From Chitinophagaceae bacterium UBA1931 (GTDB lineage Bacteria > Bacteroidota > Bacteroidia > Chitinophagales > Chitinophagaceae), in contig DDFJ01000002.1 in assembly GCA_002337125.1 (NCBI GenBank), forward strand, positions 1-64,000: DNA of 64,000 nucleotides, given 5' to 3'. The notes beneath the pieces were generated by a model that did not search any database, had not been told where the DNA came from, and saw only the letters and a list, made by a program, of their open reading frames with translations. Both the position numbers and the translations under genes were made by a program. Of this stretch, positions 55,487 to 64,000 are shown in pieces. Position 1 is the first letter of the stretch. Each line of letters opens with the position of its first letter.

Positions 55487-57385
55487 TTACCAGCCAATAC
55501 CATAATCTTCGCCATGATTGCTGCTGCCTCCCCAGAAGCTTCCATGTTTCCAATCGAAATAAATAGCGTTGATCGGGCCACTTGTTCTGTCATCAAACGA
55601 AAGAATATATCCCATCTTCTTCAAATCATTTCTTACCTGTTCCGGCGTGTTATTGTTGAGGAGTAGATTGCCAGGTTTGGGCATACGGTCCTGTACTTTT
55701 GTTCCGCCTAATGAAAGCCAAAGCTGATTGGTATTAATATTTGCAGCTTCGCAAGCCTGTTGTACAGTCATTCCAAATTCAACAACATTTAAAAAGAATT
55801 GAAGCAGGTTCTGATCTTGTGTATCACCACCCTGTACTGCAAACGATAAAAATGGTTTTCCATCTTTCAATGCAAGGGTAGGAGTTAATGTAACTCTCGG
55901 ACGCTTTCCCGGTTCAACTACATTGAAAGGATTAATGGTTGAATCTAAAACGAAACTCTGCATACGCTGACTCATTCCAATACCAGTGTTGCCGGCAATG
56001 CAAGCAGGTAGCCAACCTCCCGACGGTGTAATGGAAACTACCCAGCCTTCTGCATCAGCTGCTTCAACTGATGTTGTACCACGCCATAAACGATCCATGT
56101 AATCAGCATCAACCGCAGCTACACTGTTATTCCTGGTATCATGTGCAGGTGCAAAATTGGAACGATTACTTTTCGTTGTATCAAAACTGAATCCTCTTTT
56201 CTTTAAAATATCAAAGTATGGATTTGTTTTTTCTTCAAACGGATAAGGATCTCCGGGACCAATGTTTGCATCATTTTTATCCCATGAAATAAGCGATGCC
56301 CGTTGCTTTGCATATTCTTTACTCATTAAACCTTTGATGGGTTCAGCTGGTGCAAAATATGGGTCACCATAATAAAAATCACGGTCAGCAAATGCAAGAC
56401 TCATTGTTTGATAAAGCGTATGAATATATTTTGTGCTGTTGTAACCCATGCCTTTCAGATCAAAGTTTTCGAGTATATTGAGTGATTGAAGAAAGGCCGG
56501 GCCTTGTGTCCACTGCTGTAATTTGTACACTTCAATTCCCCTGTAGTTTACATGCATCGGTTCTTCTTCAATAGGTTTCCAGTTTGCTAAATCTTTCATG
56601 GTAATTAATCCGCCTTGTTCTTGGCAACCACGCACAAACTCCTGTGCAACATCGCCTTTATAAAAACGGTCATAAGCCGCCATGATTGCTTCTTTACGGT
56701 TCTTCCCTTTTTTCAAAGCCTGTTGTTCTGCTTCAACTAATTTGGTAAGTGTGTTTAATAAATCTTTCTGTACAAAAATTTCTCCTGCTTCAGGTGCCTC
56801 TCTTTTTTCCCCTGCATGAGGAAGAAAAACTTTGGAACTGTAAGGCCATTGCTTTATCATTTTCTTACCACGTTCCATACTGTTTGCTGTTTGCGCTTCA
56901 ATAGGATAACCTGCGGCTAACTGCATACATGGAGCAAGCACTTCTTTTAAACTCATTGTTCCATAGTTGGCAAGCATTAAGCACAGTCCACCAAAGGTTC
57001 CCGGTGTTACTGCTGCCAACGGACCATATTCAGGAGGAAAATCATATCCTTTGCTTTTGAAATACTCAACAGTAGCTCCTGTTGGTGCAACACCAAGTGC
57101 ATTAATCGCAATAACTTTTTTTGTTTTTGGGTTGAAGATGAGTGCCTGTGTTTCTCCACCCCAGCTTAACACATCCCACATGGTGCAGGTTGATGCAAGC
57201 ATAGCACATGCAGCATCAACAGCATTTCCACCTTTCTGAAAAATCATTGAACCTGCTGTCGCAGCCAGAGGTTTGCCGGTAATAGCCATCCAGTTTTTGC
57301 CATGCAATGGAGGCTTTTGTGTTTGCTGGGCAACTGAAATAAGCAGAAAGAAAAATGCAATAAGTGAAAATGAAGCTTTTCTCAT
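55487..57385 (-). CDS. Gamma-glutamyltransferase family protein
   Basis: A 632-residue exported Ntn-hydrolase proenzyme. The signal peptide runs to about 19. GGNAVDAACAMLASTCTMWDVLSWGGE and TPGTFGGLCLML are in the large subunit. The autocatalytic Thr is in WRGTTSVEAADAEGWVVS, the start of the small subunit. The usual GTTH is GTTS here. It would transfer or hydrolyse gamma-glutamyl groups from glutathione and related peptides in the periplasm. The C-terminal YGIGW end is intact. Confidence 0.85.
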   Translation of the reverse strand: MRKASFSLIAFFFLLISVAQQTQKPPLHGKNWMAITGKPLAATAGSMIFQKGGNAVDAACAMLASTCTMWDVLSWGGETQALIFNPKTKKVIAINALGVAPTGATVEYFKSKGYDFPPEYGPLAAVTPGTFGGLCLMLANYGTMSLKEVLAPCMQLAAGYPIEAQTANSMERGKKMIKQWPYSSKVFLPHAGEKREAPEAGEIFVQKDLLNTLTKLVEAEQQALKKGKNRKEAIMAAYDRFYKGDVAQEFVRGCQEQGGLITMKDLANWKPIEEEPMHVNYRGIEVYKLQQWTQGPAFLQSLNILENFDLKGMGYNSTKYIHTLYQTMSLAFADRDFYYGDPYFAPAEPIKGLMSKEYAKQRASLISWDKNDANIGPGDPYPFEEKTNPYFDILKKRGFSFDTTKSNRSNFAPAHDTRNNSVAAVDADYMDRLWRGTTSVEAADAEGWVVSITPSGGWLPACIAGNTGIGMSQRMQSFVLDSTINPFNVVEPGKRPRVTLTPTLALKDGKPFLSFAVQGGDTQDQNLLQFFLNVVEFGMTVQQACEAANINTNQLWLSLGGTKVQDRMPKPGNLLLNNNTPEQVRNDLKKMGYILSFDDRTSGPINAIYFDWKHGSFWGGSSNHGEDYGIGW

Positions 57386-57551
57386 TATACAGATTTTAAT
57401 ACTTAAAGTTATGAATTGATTTTACCTGTTGAGCAGGTTTGTATGAATGGTAAAATAGGGGAGTATATTTGATTTTATATTCAGGAAAACTAGAATAATT
57501 ATTCTTTGTAAATTGAGTGAATAGTGTGGTTGTTTAAAAAATTTTGAGATT

Positions 57552-58196
57552 ATGTTTGATTTTTATAAACGAAAAGAGAAAAGTAGAATTATCGCTGTTT
57601 CAATTATACTGCTTGCAGCATTGGTGCTGAGTAATTTTATCAGTACAAATGATTACAATAAACTGGAGCAAAATATGTCTTCCATTTATAAAGACAGGTT
57701 AATGCCTGCTTATTATCTTTTCCAGGTAGATGATCATTTGTACCAGAAAAAAATTCTGTTGAACAACGCCAGGCAAAATGAATTAACCACTGATGTTGTT
57801 ACAATTAAAACGCATAACCATGCTATTGACAGCCTAATAACTGCATATTCTGTTACATATCTTACAAATGAAGAAAAGAAAGAATGGAATAGTTTCCTTG
57901 TTAAATTGAAGAATTATAATGCAGCTGAAGCAGATGTAGTAAATGGCAAACAGCAATATCCTGTTACTGATGTATTGTTTTCTGATGTTCAGCAATCATT
58001 AAACAATCTCAGCCGTATACAGGCTTCTGTAGGAAAGCAATTGCACAGCAGTACCAAGGCTATTGTATATGGTTCGGTTATTTATACTTACCTGCAGGTT
58101 GCATTGATGATTATTCTTATTCTGATTGTACTGATGACTCTTCGTTCTTCTGACTATGTAATATCAGCTTCAAAGTTTCCGCAATCTTTAAATTAA
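57552..58196 (+). CDS. Membrane protein with a four-helix-bundle MCP-type sensor domain only
   Basis: A 214-residue protein. A first membrane helix (about 13-30), a periplasmic helical region of about 140 residues with the 4HB_MCP look (MSSIYKDRLMPAYYLFQVDDHLYQKKILLN) and a second helix (about 176-196) make up the whole protein. No HAMP, methylation or kinase domain follows; only about 17 residues remain inside. It may be a sensor that works through a partner, or a truncated receptor. Confidence 0.75.
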   Translation: MFDFYKRKEKSRIIAVSIILLAALVLSNFISTNDYNKLEQNMSSIYKDRLMPAYYLFQVDDHLYQKKILLNNARQNELTTDVVTIKTHNHAIDSLITAYSVTYLTNEEKKEWNSFLVKLKNYNAAEADVVNGKQQYPVTDVLFSDVQQSLNNLSRIQASVGKQLHSSTKAIVYGSVIYTYLQVALMIILILIVLMTLRSSDYVISASKFPQSLN

Positions 58197-58209
58197 GCAT
58201 AATAAAAAA

Positions 58210-58231
58210 ACTGCCGGAAATGTCCGGCAGT
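58210..58231 (-). terminator. Terminator behind gdhA (shared with the 57552 gene)
   Basis: Stem ctgccgga (58211-58218) with tccggcag (58223-58230) and loop aatg, and a run of T on the minus strand. On the plus strand the tail is short (ttta). Confidence 0.82.
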
Positions 58232-58263
58232 TTATAGTCTGCAACTGGCAAATCTGTAAATTG

Positions 58264-59616
58264 TTATACGTGACCTTCGGCAAGCATAGCATCAGCAACA
58301 CGTACAAAACCTGCAATATTTGCACCTTTTACATAATCAATTGTACCATCTTCTTTTTTACCATACTTCACACATTGCTCATGAATATTTTTCATGATTG
58401 TGCGGAGTTTGTTTTCAACTTCTTCTCTTGTCCATGAAAGACGGATAGAGTTCTGCGACATTTCAAGGCCTGATGTTGCAACACCACCTGCATTAGCAGC
58501 TTTTCCAGGAGCATAGAGTATACCATTTTCCTGCAGCACTTCAATTGCTTCAGGAGTTGTTGGCATATTTGCACCTTCGGCTACCATTTTACAACCATTT
58601 TTCACCAACAGTTTTGCATCGTTTTCATCCAGTTCATTTTGTACAGCACATGGCAAGGCAATATCACATGGGATTTTCCATGGTCTTTCGCCTTCATAAT
58701 ATGGTACACCATATTTTTCAGCATATTCTGAAATACGCCCACGTTTTTCATTTTTCAATTCAAGAATGAATTCCAGTTTTTCGTGCGTAATACCATCGGG
58801 GTCATAAATAAATCCATCACTGTCTGATGCTGTTAATGGAATACCACCTAAAGCAATTACTTTTTCAATGGCATATTGTGCAACATTACCACTGCCGGAA
58901 ACAACTACTTTTTTATCTTTCATTGATTCGCCGATTGTTTCAAGCATTTCTTCCACGAAAAACAGCAAGCCGTACCCGGTTGCTTCAGGGCGAATGAGAC
59001 TACCACCGTAGGTATAACCTTTACCTGTTAACACCCCGGTGAATTCATTTGTGAGACGTTTATATTGACCAAACAAATAACCAATTTCTCTTGCGCCAAC
59101 GCCAATATCGCCAGCAGGAATATCCGTGTCTTTTCCAATATGGCGATGCAGTTCAGTCATAAAACTCTGGCAGAAACGCATTACCTCAGCATCTGATTTT
59201 CCTTTAGGATCGAAATCAGCACCACCTTTACCACCACCCATCGGCAATGTGGTAAGTGAATTTTTAAATACCTGTTCAAACGCCAGGAATTTTAAAATAC
59301 TCAGTGTAACATTTGGGTGAAATCGTAAGCCACCTTTGTAAGGCCCAATGGCATTATTCATCTGAACCCTGTAACCACGGTTTACCCTGTAGTTACCTTT
59401 GTCGTCCATCCAGGGCACACGGAAAATAAGTGCTCTTTCGGGTTCAATCATGCGTTCCAGGATGTTGGCTTTTTGATATTCGGGGTGCTCTTCAACATAA
59501 GGGAGAACAGAGCGAACTACTTCAAAAACTGCTTGTTGATATTCGGCTTGTGCCGGGTTACGTCTTACTACCAGTTCCATGAACTTTTCTACGCTTGGAG
59601 ATGTTGTTGCTATCAT
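58264..59616 (-). CDS. gdhA: Glutamate dehydrogenase
   Basis: A 450-residue hexameric-type enzyme that interconverts glutamate and 2-oxoglutarate plus ammonium. Motifs are KGGLRFHPNV, the catalytic lysine region LPMGGGKGGADFDP and GDIGVGAREIGYLFG, then the Rossmann GSGNVAQYA. The size and motif set are those of the NADP-type (anabolic) enzyme. A hairpin with an 8-bp stem lies in its leader (59650-59669). A nearby aconitase gene links it to the TCA cycle. Confidence 0.93.
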   Translation of the reverse strand: MIATTSPSVEKFMELVVRRNPAQAEYQQAVFEVVRSVLPYVEEHPEYQKANILERMIEPERALIFRVPWMDDKGNYRVNRGYRVQMNNAIGPYKGGLRFHPNVTLSILKFLAFEQVFKNSLTTLPMGGGKGGADFDPKGKSDAEVMRFCQSFMTELHRHIGKDTDIPAGDIGVGAREIGYLFGQYKRLTNEFTGVLTGKGYTYGGSLIRPEATGYGLLFFVEEMLETIGESMKDKKVVVSGSGNVAQYAIEKVIALGGIPLTASDSDGFIYDPDGITHEKLEFILELKNEKRGRISEYAEKYGVPYYEGERPWKIPCDIALPCAVQNELDENDAKLLVKNGCKMVAEGANMPTTPEAIEVLQENGILYAPGKAANAGGVATSGLEMSQNSIRLSWTREEVENKLRTIMKNIHEQCVKYGKKEDGTIDYVKGANIAGFVRVADAMLAEGHV

Positions 59617-59824
59617 ATAGCAAAATTTAAATGTGAAGCAATCGGGTTTCCTTCTTCATCGGAAGAAGGTTTAACTGTTAAAAATATAACGATCGTTTGT
59701 TAACAAATATGAGATTAGTCAGTTTCTGAACTGCTTAATGTTTCAAAAAATCACGGTTGGTGGGTTGACGAAATAAAAAATCCCGCCAATTGGCGGGATT
59801 TATATGGATGAGTAGTTTTAAATC
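59617..59824. other. Intergenic region between gdhA and acn
   Basis: 208 bases. It holds the gdhA leader with an 8-bp hairpin (ccttcttc 59650-59657, gaagaagg 59662-59669) and the acn terminator. Nothing else is seen. Confidence 0.5.
59778..59801 (-). terminator. Terminator behind acn
   Basis: Stem aaatcccgcca (59778-59788) with tggcgggattt (59791-59801), nearly no loop, and T-rich flanks on both strands. Confidence 0.82.
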
Positions 59825-62095
59825 TTATGATTTTGAAAACTCTGCACGGATCACATTCAACGCACCACCAGCTTTGAACCACTCAATTTGCTGAGCGTTG
59901 TAGCTGTGGTTAACTGTGATGGTTTCGTTGCTGCCATCTTTGTGATTCAGCACCAGTTGAAGTGGCTGGCTTGGTGTAAAGCTGGTTAAACCAATTACAT
60001 CAATGCTGTCATCTTCCTGGATCTTATCATAATCTTCTTTGTTGGCAAAAGTGAGAGCCAGCATGCCTTGTTTCTTCAGGTTTGTTTCGTGAATACGTGC
60101 AAATGATTTTACAAGTACAACACGAACACCGAGATGACGTGGTTCCATTGCCGCATGTTCACGGCTTGAACCTTCACCATAGTTTTCATCACCAACAACA
60201 ATTGAACCAACGCCTGCAGCTTTGTAAGCACGTTGTGTTGCAGGAACAGCACCGTATTCACCTGTGAGCTGGTTCTTAACGTTATCAGTTTTTTCATTGA
60301 AGAAGTTTACTGCGCCAATCAGCATGTTGTTACTGATGTTATCGAGATGGCCACGGAATTTCAACCATGGACCAGCCATTGAGATATGATCGGTTGTACA
60401 TTTTCCTTTTGCTTTGATGAGGAGTTTCAAACCTTTCAGATCTGTTCCTTCCCATGGAGCAAAAGAATATAACAATTGTAAACGCTTGCTATCTGATTTT
60501 ACATCAATTATAACGCCACTTCCATCTTCAGCCGGGGCCTGGTAACCTGCATCTTCAACAGCAAAACCTTTAACCGGTAATTCATCACCACTTGGAGGAT
60601 CCAGTTTTACCTGTTCACCTTTTTCGTTGGTGAGTGTGTCTGTGATAGGATTGAATGTAAGATCCCCAGCAATTGCCAAAGCTGTTACCAGTTCAGGGCT
60701 TGCAACAAACGCCATTGTATTGGGGTTGCCATCAGCACGCTTGGCAAAGTTTCTGTTGAAAGAATGAACGATGGTGTTTTTTTCCTGTTTTTCAGCACCC
60801 ATACGTTCCCACATACCAATACAAGGTCCGCAGGCATTGGCAAACACTGTTGCACCAATTTTTTCAAAAGTGCTCAGGTAACCATCTCTTTCAATAGTAT
60901 AACGTACCAATTCACTACCAGGAGTGATAGTAAACTCTGCTTTTGTTTTTAAACCTTTTTCAGCAACCTGTTTTGCAAGACTAACTGCACGGCTAATATC
61001 TTCATAAGAAGAGTTTGTACAGCTACCAATTAAACCAACTTCAACCTTTGTAGGCCATCCGTTTTTAGCAGCAGCTTCTTTCATTTGAGAAATTGGTGTA
61101 GCTAAATCAGGAGTGAAAGGTCCGTTTAAGTGTGGTTCCAGTTCGCTCAGATTAATTTCAATTACTTTATCGAAATACTTTTCAGGATTTGCATAAACAT
61201 CAGCATCGCCTGTTAAGTAATCTTTAATTGCATCAGCTGCTTCAGCAACTTCTGCACGGCCAGTAGCTTTAAGGTAACGGCTCATGCTTTCATCATAACC
61301 AAAAGTAGAAGTGGTTGCACCAATTTCAGCACCCATGTTACAAATGGTGCCTTTACCTGTACAACTCATGCTTGTAGCACCTTCGCCAAAATATTCAACA
61401 ATTGCATTGGTACCACCTTTTACAGTAAGGATACCTGCAACTTTCAGAATTACATCTTTAGGAGCTGTCCAGCCATTGAGCTTACCGGTAAGCTTAACGC
61501 CAATCAATTTCGGCATTAATAATTCCCAGCTTAAACCAGCCATTACATCACAAGCATCTGCACCACCAACACCAATAGCAATCATACCCAAACCACCAGC
61601 ATTTACGGTGTGGCTGTCGGTACCAATCATCATACCACCGGGGAATGCATAGTTTTCAAGTACAACCTGGTGAATGATACCTGCACCGGGTTTCCAGAAA
61701 CCAATACCGTATTTGTTGGAGATTGAAGAAAGGAAGTTGTATACTTCTTCATTTTCGGTAACTGCTTTAACAAGATCCTGCTTTCCTTCATTTTTTGCAA
61801 CAATCAGGTGATCGCAATGAACGGTTGAAGGAACAGCCACTTTTTTACGACCTGTTGTGTCAAACTGCAAAAGAGCCATCTGCGCAGTTGCATCCTGCAT
61901 AGCCACACGGTCGGGAGCAAAATCAACATAGGCTTTTCCTCGTTCAAAGTCTTTGGGTTCAACTCCTTTCCATAAGTGGGAGTATAAAATTTTCTCTGCC
62001 AGAGTAAGAGGGCGTCCCAGTGCTTTGCGGGCTGCATCAACTTTAGCAGGCATTTCGCTGTACGTTTTCTTGATTAAATCGAGGTCAAATACCAT
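59825..62095 (-). CDS. acn: Aconitate hydratase
   Basis: A 756-residue [4Fe-4S] aconitase of the mitochondrial type that converts citrate to isocitrate. The cluster cysteines are in GSCTNSSYE and ACGPCIGMW; other active-site blocks are MIGTDSHTVNAGGLGM and EGSSREHAAMEPRHLG in the swivel domain. I use the ATG at 62095; a longer reading would add 36 residues translated from the leader. It has its own long leader and terminator. Confidence 0.95.
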   Translation of the reverse strand: MVFDLDLIKKTYSEMPAKVDAARKALGRPLTLAEKILYSHLWKGVEPKDFERGKAYVDFAPDRVAMQDATAQMALLQFDTTGRKKVAVPSTVHCDHLIVAKNEGKQDLVKAVTENEEVYNFLSSISNKYGIGFWKPGAGIIHQVVLENYAFPGGMMIGTDSHTVNAGGLGMIAIGVGGADACDVMAGLSWELLMPKLIGVKLTGKLNGWTAPKDVILKVAGILTVKGGTNAIVEYFGEGATSMSCTGKGTICNMGAEIGATTSTFGYDESMSRYLKATGRAEVAEAADAIKDYLTGDADVYANPEKYFDKVIEINLSELEPHLNGPFTPDLATPISQMKEAAAKNGWPTKVEVGLIGSCTNSSYEDISRAVSLAKQVAEKGLKTKAEFTITPGSELVRYTIERDGYLSTFEKIGATVFANACGPCIGMWERMGAEKQEKNTIVHSFNRNFAKRADGNPNTMAFVASPELVTALAIAGDLTFNPITDTLTNEKGEQVKLDPPSGDELPVKGFAVEDAGYQAPAEDGSGVIIDVKSDSKRLQLLYSFAPWEGTDLKGLKLLIKAKGKCTTDHISMAGPWLKFRGHLDNISNNMLIGAVNFFNEKTDNVKNQLTGEYGAVPATQRAYKAAGVGSIVVGDENYGEGSSREHAAMEPRHLGVRVVLVKSFARIHETNLKKQGMLALTFANKEDYDKIQEDDSIDVIGLTSFTPSQPLQLVLNHKDGSNETITVNHSYNAQQIEWFKAGGALNVIRAEFSKS

Positions 62096-62114
62096 GTTGA
62101 AAAATTTTAGATTT

Positions 62115-62179
62115 CTGATTGGTGATTGCTGATACGGGCCAGTAGCGCCGAAGCAAGTGCTGCTTCCCCAATCAGCAAT
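62115..62179 (-). promoter_or_regulatory. Structured leader of acn with two competing pairings
   Basis: The segment 62168-62179 (ccaatcagcaat) can pair with ctgattgg (62115-62122) or with attgctgat (62125-62133), and the two pairings use the same right arm. A small hairpin aagca/tgctt (62151-62166) lies between. Possibly a regulatory leader, possibly chance. Confidence 0.4.
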
Positions 62180-62191
62180 TGAATAAGGCTG

Positions 62192-62199
62192 CAAATTTA
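62192..62199 (-). promoter_or_regulatory. Predicted -7 box of acn
   Basis: On the minus strand TAAATTTG (62199-62192) fits TAnnTTTG and would give a leader of about 90 bases. No good -33 box was found. Confidence 0.42.
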
Positions 62200-62254
62200 C
62201 CAATTTATGAACAACTTTTTACGTTCATTACCCGAAAGAATTGGTTGAATGGTA

Positions 62255-62262
62255 TATCTTTG
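62255..62262 (+). promoter_or_regulatory. Predicted -7 box of the PspC-like gene
   Basis: TATCTTTG fits TAnnTTTG and lies 20 bases before the chosen start codon, which rules out the upstream TTG start. Confidence 0.45.
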
Positions 62263-62282
62263 ATATTGTAAAAAGAAGCACT

Positions 62283-62501
62283 ATGAATAGATTTCGCCGG
62301 ATCATTGAATGGAATGTATTTGGGGTATGTACCTGGATTGGAGAAAAGTTCGGAATTTCTACTAGCACAATCCGGAAGTATTTTATTTATGTTTCATTTC
62401 TTACAATGGGATCACCATTGCTTATATATTTCTTTATCGCTTTCTGGATGAATTTGCGTCAATCTATCTGGTTCAATAAAAGAAATCCGGTCCGTTACTG
62501 A
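62283..62501 (+). CDS. PspC-domain small membrane protein
   Basis: A 72-residue protein consisting of a PspC-type domain: an N-terminal amphipathic part (VCTWIGEKFGISTSTIRKYFIYVSFL) and a hydrophobic helix near 38-56. In other bacteria PspC senses envelope stress. The small Bacteroidota form has no assigned partner here. It stands alone before the AraC-family genes. Confidence 0.75.
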   Translation: MNRFRRIIEWNVFGVCTWIGEKFGISTSTIRKYFIYVSFLTMGSPLLIYFFIAFWMNLRQSIWFNKRNPVRY

Positions 62502-62555
62502 TCTTATCATTGTTTTTTATTATCTGATTGTTTAAATTGAGCCGACAATCTACTT

Positions 62556-63545
62556 ATGTTTTCTTTTGAATACACTCATTCAAACTACACTGATCTTTTG
62601 AAAGATGTGGCCGACAGGTTGCATGTAAAAATCAAAGATGGTTGGCTCTTTTTCCCCGAAGATCTCGGAAGCGGATATGTACGTGTATTACAGATTGCCA
62701 ATGGTATTGATGTCCTTATTCTTAACTGCCGTTTTAGTAAAGACTGGATGCTGCACCGCAAAGCTGGTACATCGGAATATTACACCCTGCGTTTTGATGA
62801 ATTATCTGTTGAAAAAGAAATACAGGTTGGTATTGGCGGCGATGTGTTAGATCAGAAAAACGGGAAGCTTGCAGTTGCCTACTTAACCAGTTCTTTGTTC
62901 GACTGGTATTATCATGGCACAAAAGGAACAACATTTAAAGCAGTTGATATTCTTCTTTCAAAAGAATGGCTGGGTAAACTGATGGGGGTTGAATTGTTTG
63001 ATGATATACTGCCTGCTTATGTTGATCTGAAAAGCAGAAGCTTTAACATGGAACCCCTGGATAAGGTTTACTATGAACTGATGAATGAAATTATGCAGGA
63101 AGAACCAGTTACACCTCTTCCGCTGCTCTTCATTCAAAACAGGGTGCAGTTGCTGCTCGAACGTTTTTTTACACGCATTCATTCAAGAGTTTCACTTGCC
63201 GATGTACAAAGTGTAATTAAGCAGGAAGATATTTATACCGTTTTACGGATCGAAAAAATATTGACAGAAAACTTCTCAACAAAACCAAAATCAATAGAAG
63301 AGCTTTCACGCAAAGCCACTATGAGTTCTACCAAACTGAAAAAACTTTTTAAATCTGTATTTGGTGTACCTATTTATGAATATTACCAGCAGAAAAGAAT
63401 GCAACGTGCAGGTGAATTGTTATCAACAGGTAAATATTCTGTTAAACAGGTATCAGAAATAATCGGTTATAGTAATATCAGTAACTTTACTACAGCTTTT
63501 AAAAAGCACATGAAACAAGAGCCTTCCAAGTTTAGTGTCAGTTAA
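62556..63545 (+). CDS. AraC-family transcriptional regulator
   Basis: A 329-residue protein. The C-terminal ~100 residues form the double helix-turn-helix of the family (SIEELSRKATMSSTKLKKLFKSVFG and YSVKQVSEIIGYSNISNFTTAFKKH). The N-terminal ~220 residues are a ligand-binding or dimerisation domain of unrecognised type. The downstream gene begins with a related N-terminal domain. It probably controls nearby or distant metabolic genes; no target is visible. Confidence 0.88.
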   Translation: MFSFEYTHSNYTDLLKDVADRLHVKIKDGWLFFPEDLGSGYVRVLQIANGIDVLILNCRFSKDWMLHRKAGTSEYYTLRFDELSVEKEIQVGIGGDVLDQKNGKLAVAYLTSSLFDWYYHGTKGTTFKAVDILLSKEWLGKLMGVELFDDILPAYVDLKSRSFNMEPLDKVYYELMNEIMQEEPVTPLPLLFIQNRVQLLLERFFTRIHSRVSLADVQSVIKQEDIYTVLRIEKILTENFSTKPKSIEELSRKATMSSTKLKKLFKSVFGVPIYEYYQQKRMQRAGELLSTGKYSVKQVSEIIGYSNISNFTTAFKKHMKQEPSKFSVS

Positions 63546-63569
63546 TTATTTTGAACATAAACTTATACT

Positions 63570-64000
63570 GTGCTGGAACTTGAATTTAAAAGCGGAAACT
63601 ACAAGGAATTTATTCAATACCTGTCTGAATTACTTCACGTTCCTGCTACAGAAGATTTTATTGAATTACCATCTTCAGTTGGAGCTGGTTATTACAAAGC
63701 GCTTGAACTGCCAAACGGTTTGCAATCGTTAATTTCAGAAATTGAATATCACACCGATGTGCTTTTCAGAAGGGCAAGTGAGGATGATGTTTATTGCACC
63801 ATCCATTTCAATGAAATAAAAATCAATGATTCGTATAAGTTTGTCCAGGATGGAAATGTGTTTGAGGATACAAATGAAAAACGCATTGGTGTTACACTTA
63901 CTTCTAATGCCGATAAACTGGACCTGATTATTAAAAAAGGGACTTACTCAAAAACAATCAATATTCTTATTCCCAGTCATTGGTTAAGTGATAACCTGAG
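63570..64000 (+). CDS. AraC-family regulator, N-terminal part (cut by the window)
   Basis: An open frame from a GTG (the first possible start after a stop at 63558-63560) to the window end, 143 codons without a stop. Its sequence (FKSGNYKEFIQYLSELLHV, VGAGYYKALELPNGLQSL and LIPSHWLSDN) parallels the N-terminal domain of the previous gene (FEYTHSNYTDLLKDVADRL, LGSGYVRVLQIANG). The DNA-binding C-terminal domain would lie beyond 64000. A tandem duplication is likely. Confidence 0.8.
   Translation, partial: MLELEFKSGNYKEFIQYLSELLHVPATEDFIELPSSVGAGYYKALELPNGLQSLISEIEYHTDVLFRRASEDDVYCTIHFNEIKINDSYKFVQDGNVFEDTNEKRIGVTLTSNADKLDLIIKKGTYSKTINILIPSHWLSDNL

Noticed and set aside
62096..62203. A 36-residue extension of aconitase
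   Set aside because: It comes from the structured leader downstream of the predicted promoter and has no aconitase motifs.

Overview
The window reads as a chromosomal segment of a member of the Bacteroidota, most likely family Chitinophagaceae. The reasons are a sprA gene for the type IX secretion translocon next to ruvA, a bamD-rpoZ-coaBC-DUF4835-DUF4296 cluster, futalosine-pathway menaquinone genes, T9SS-type cargo, and promoters of the Bacteroidota form (TTTG about 19 bp before TAnnTTTG). Genus cannot be fixed from the sequence alone. Layout: 1-3063 holds the 3' part of an rRNA operon (23S lacking its first bases, 5S, terminator). 3.1-11.5 kb carries a lipid kinase, two glycosyltransferases, an aldo/keto reductase, the rpsF-rpsR-rplI ribosomal operon, recJ and a polyprenyl diphosphate synthase. 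11.6-17.9 kb carries an OmpA-family porin and the bamD-rpoZ-coaBC-DUF4835-DUF4296 run, which links envelope assembly, transcription and coenzyme A synthesis. 17.9-22.5 kb is a signalling patch with one NarL-type histidine kinase, three NarL-type response regulators and a putative 7-TM membrane protein. 22.5-34.5 kb is mainly metabolism: a PabC-like lyase, photolyase, mqnB/mqnD, two pterin synthases plus folE, fabD, fabH, a Cys/Met PLP enzyme and ruvA. 34.6-41.8 kb is the single giant sprA gene. 41.85-44.75 kb is a small accessory island between sprA and fabI. It has three small minus-strand genes, each preceded by a similar GTTGGT hairpin element, two ~240-bp direct repeats (about 95% identical) bracketing one gene, and a 21-bp tandem array that also forms an open frame with a perfect Ile/Ala heptad pattern. 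This island is the most unusual part of the window. 44.7-53.2 kb holds fabI, a SemiSWEET, two LolD/MacB-type ATPases, VOC and SRPBCC proteins, a PduO-type adenosyltransferase, gatC, a DUF1003 protein, mgtE and a SET protein. 53.4-64 kb holds two putative T9SS cargo proteins, gamma-glutamyltransferase, gdhA, aconitase, a PspC-like protein and two tandem AraC-family regulators, the second running off the window. Functional links: fabD, fabH and fabI are all fatty-acid synthesis genes scattered over 18 kb; sprA would export the T9SS-like proteins at 53-55 kb; gdhA and acn join nitrogen and TCA metabolism. No tRNA gene, insertion sequence, transposase, phage gene or CRISPR array was recognised. 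All family assignments come from reading motifs by eye; no database search was run.
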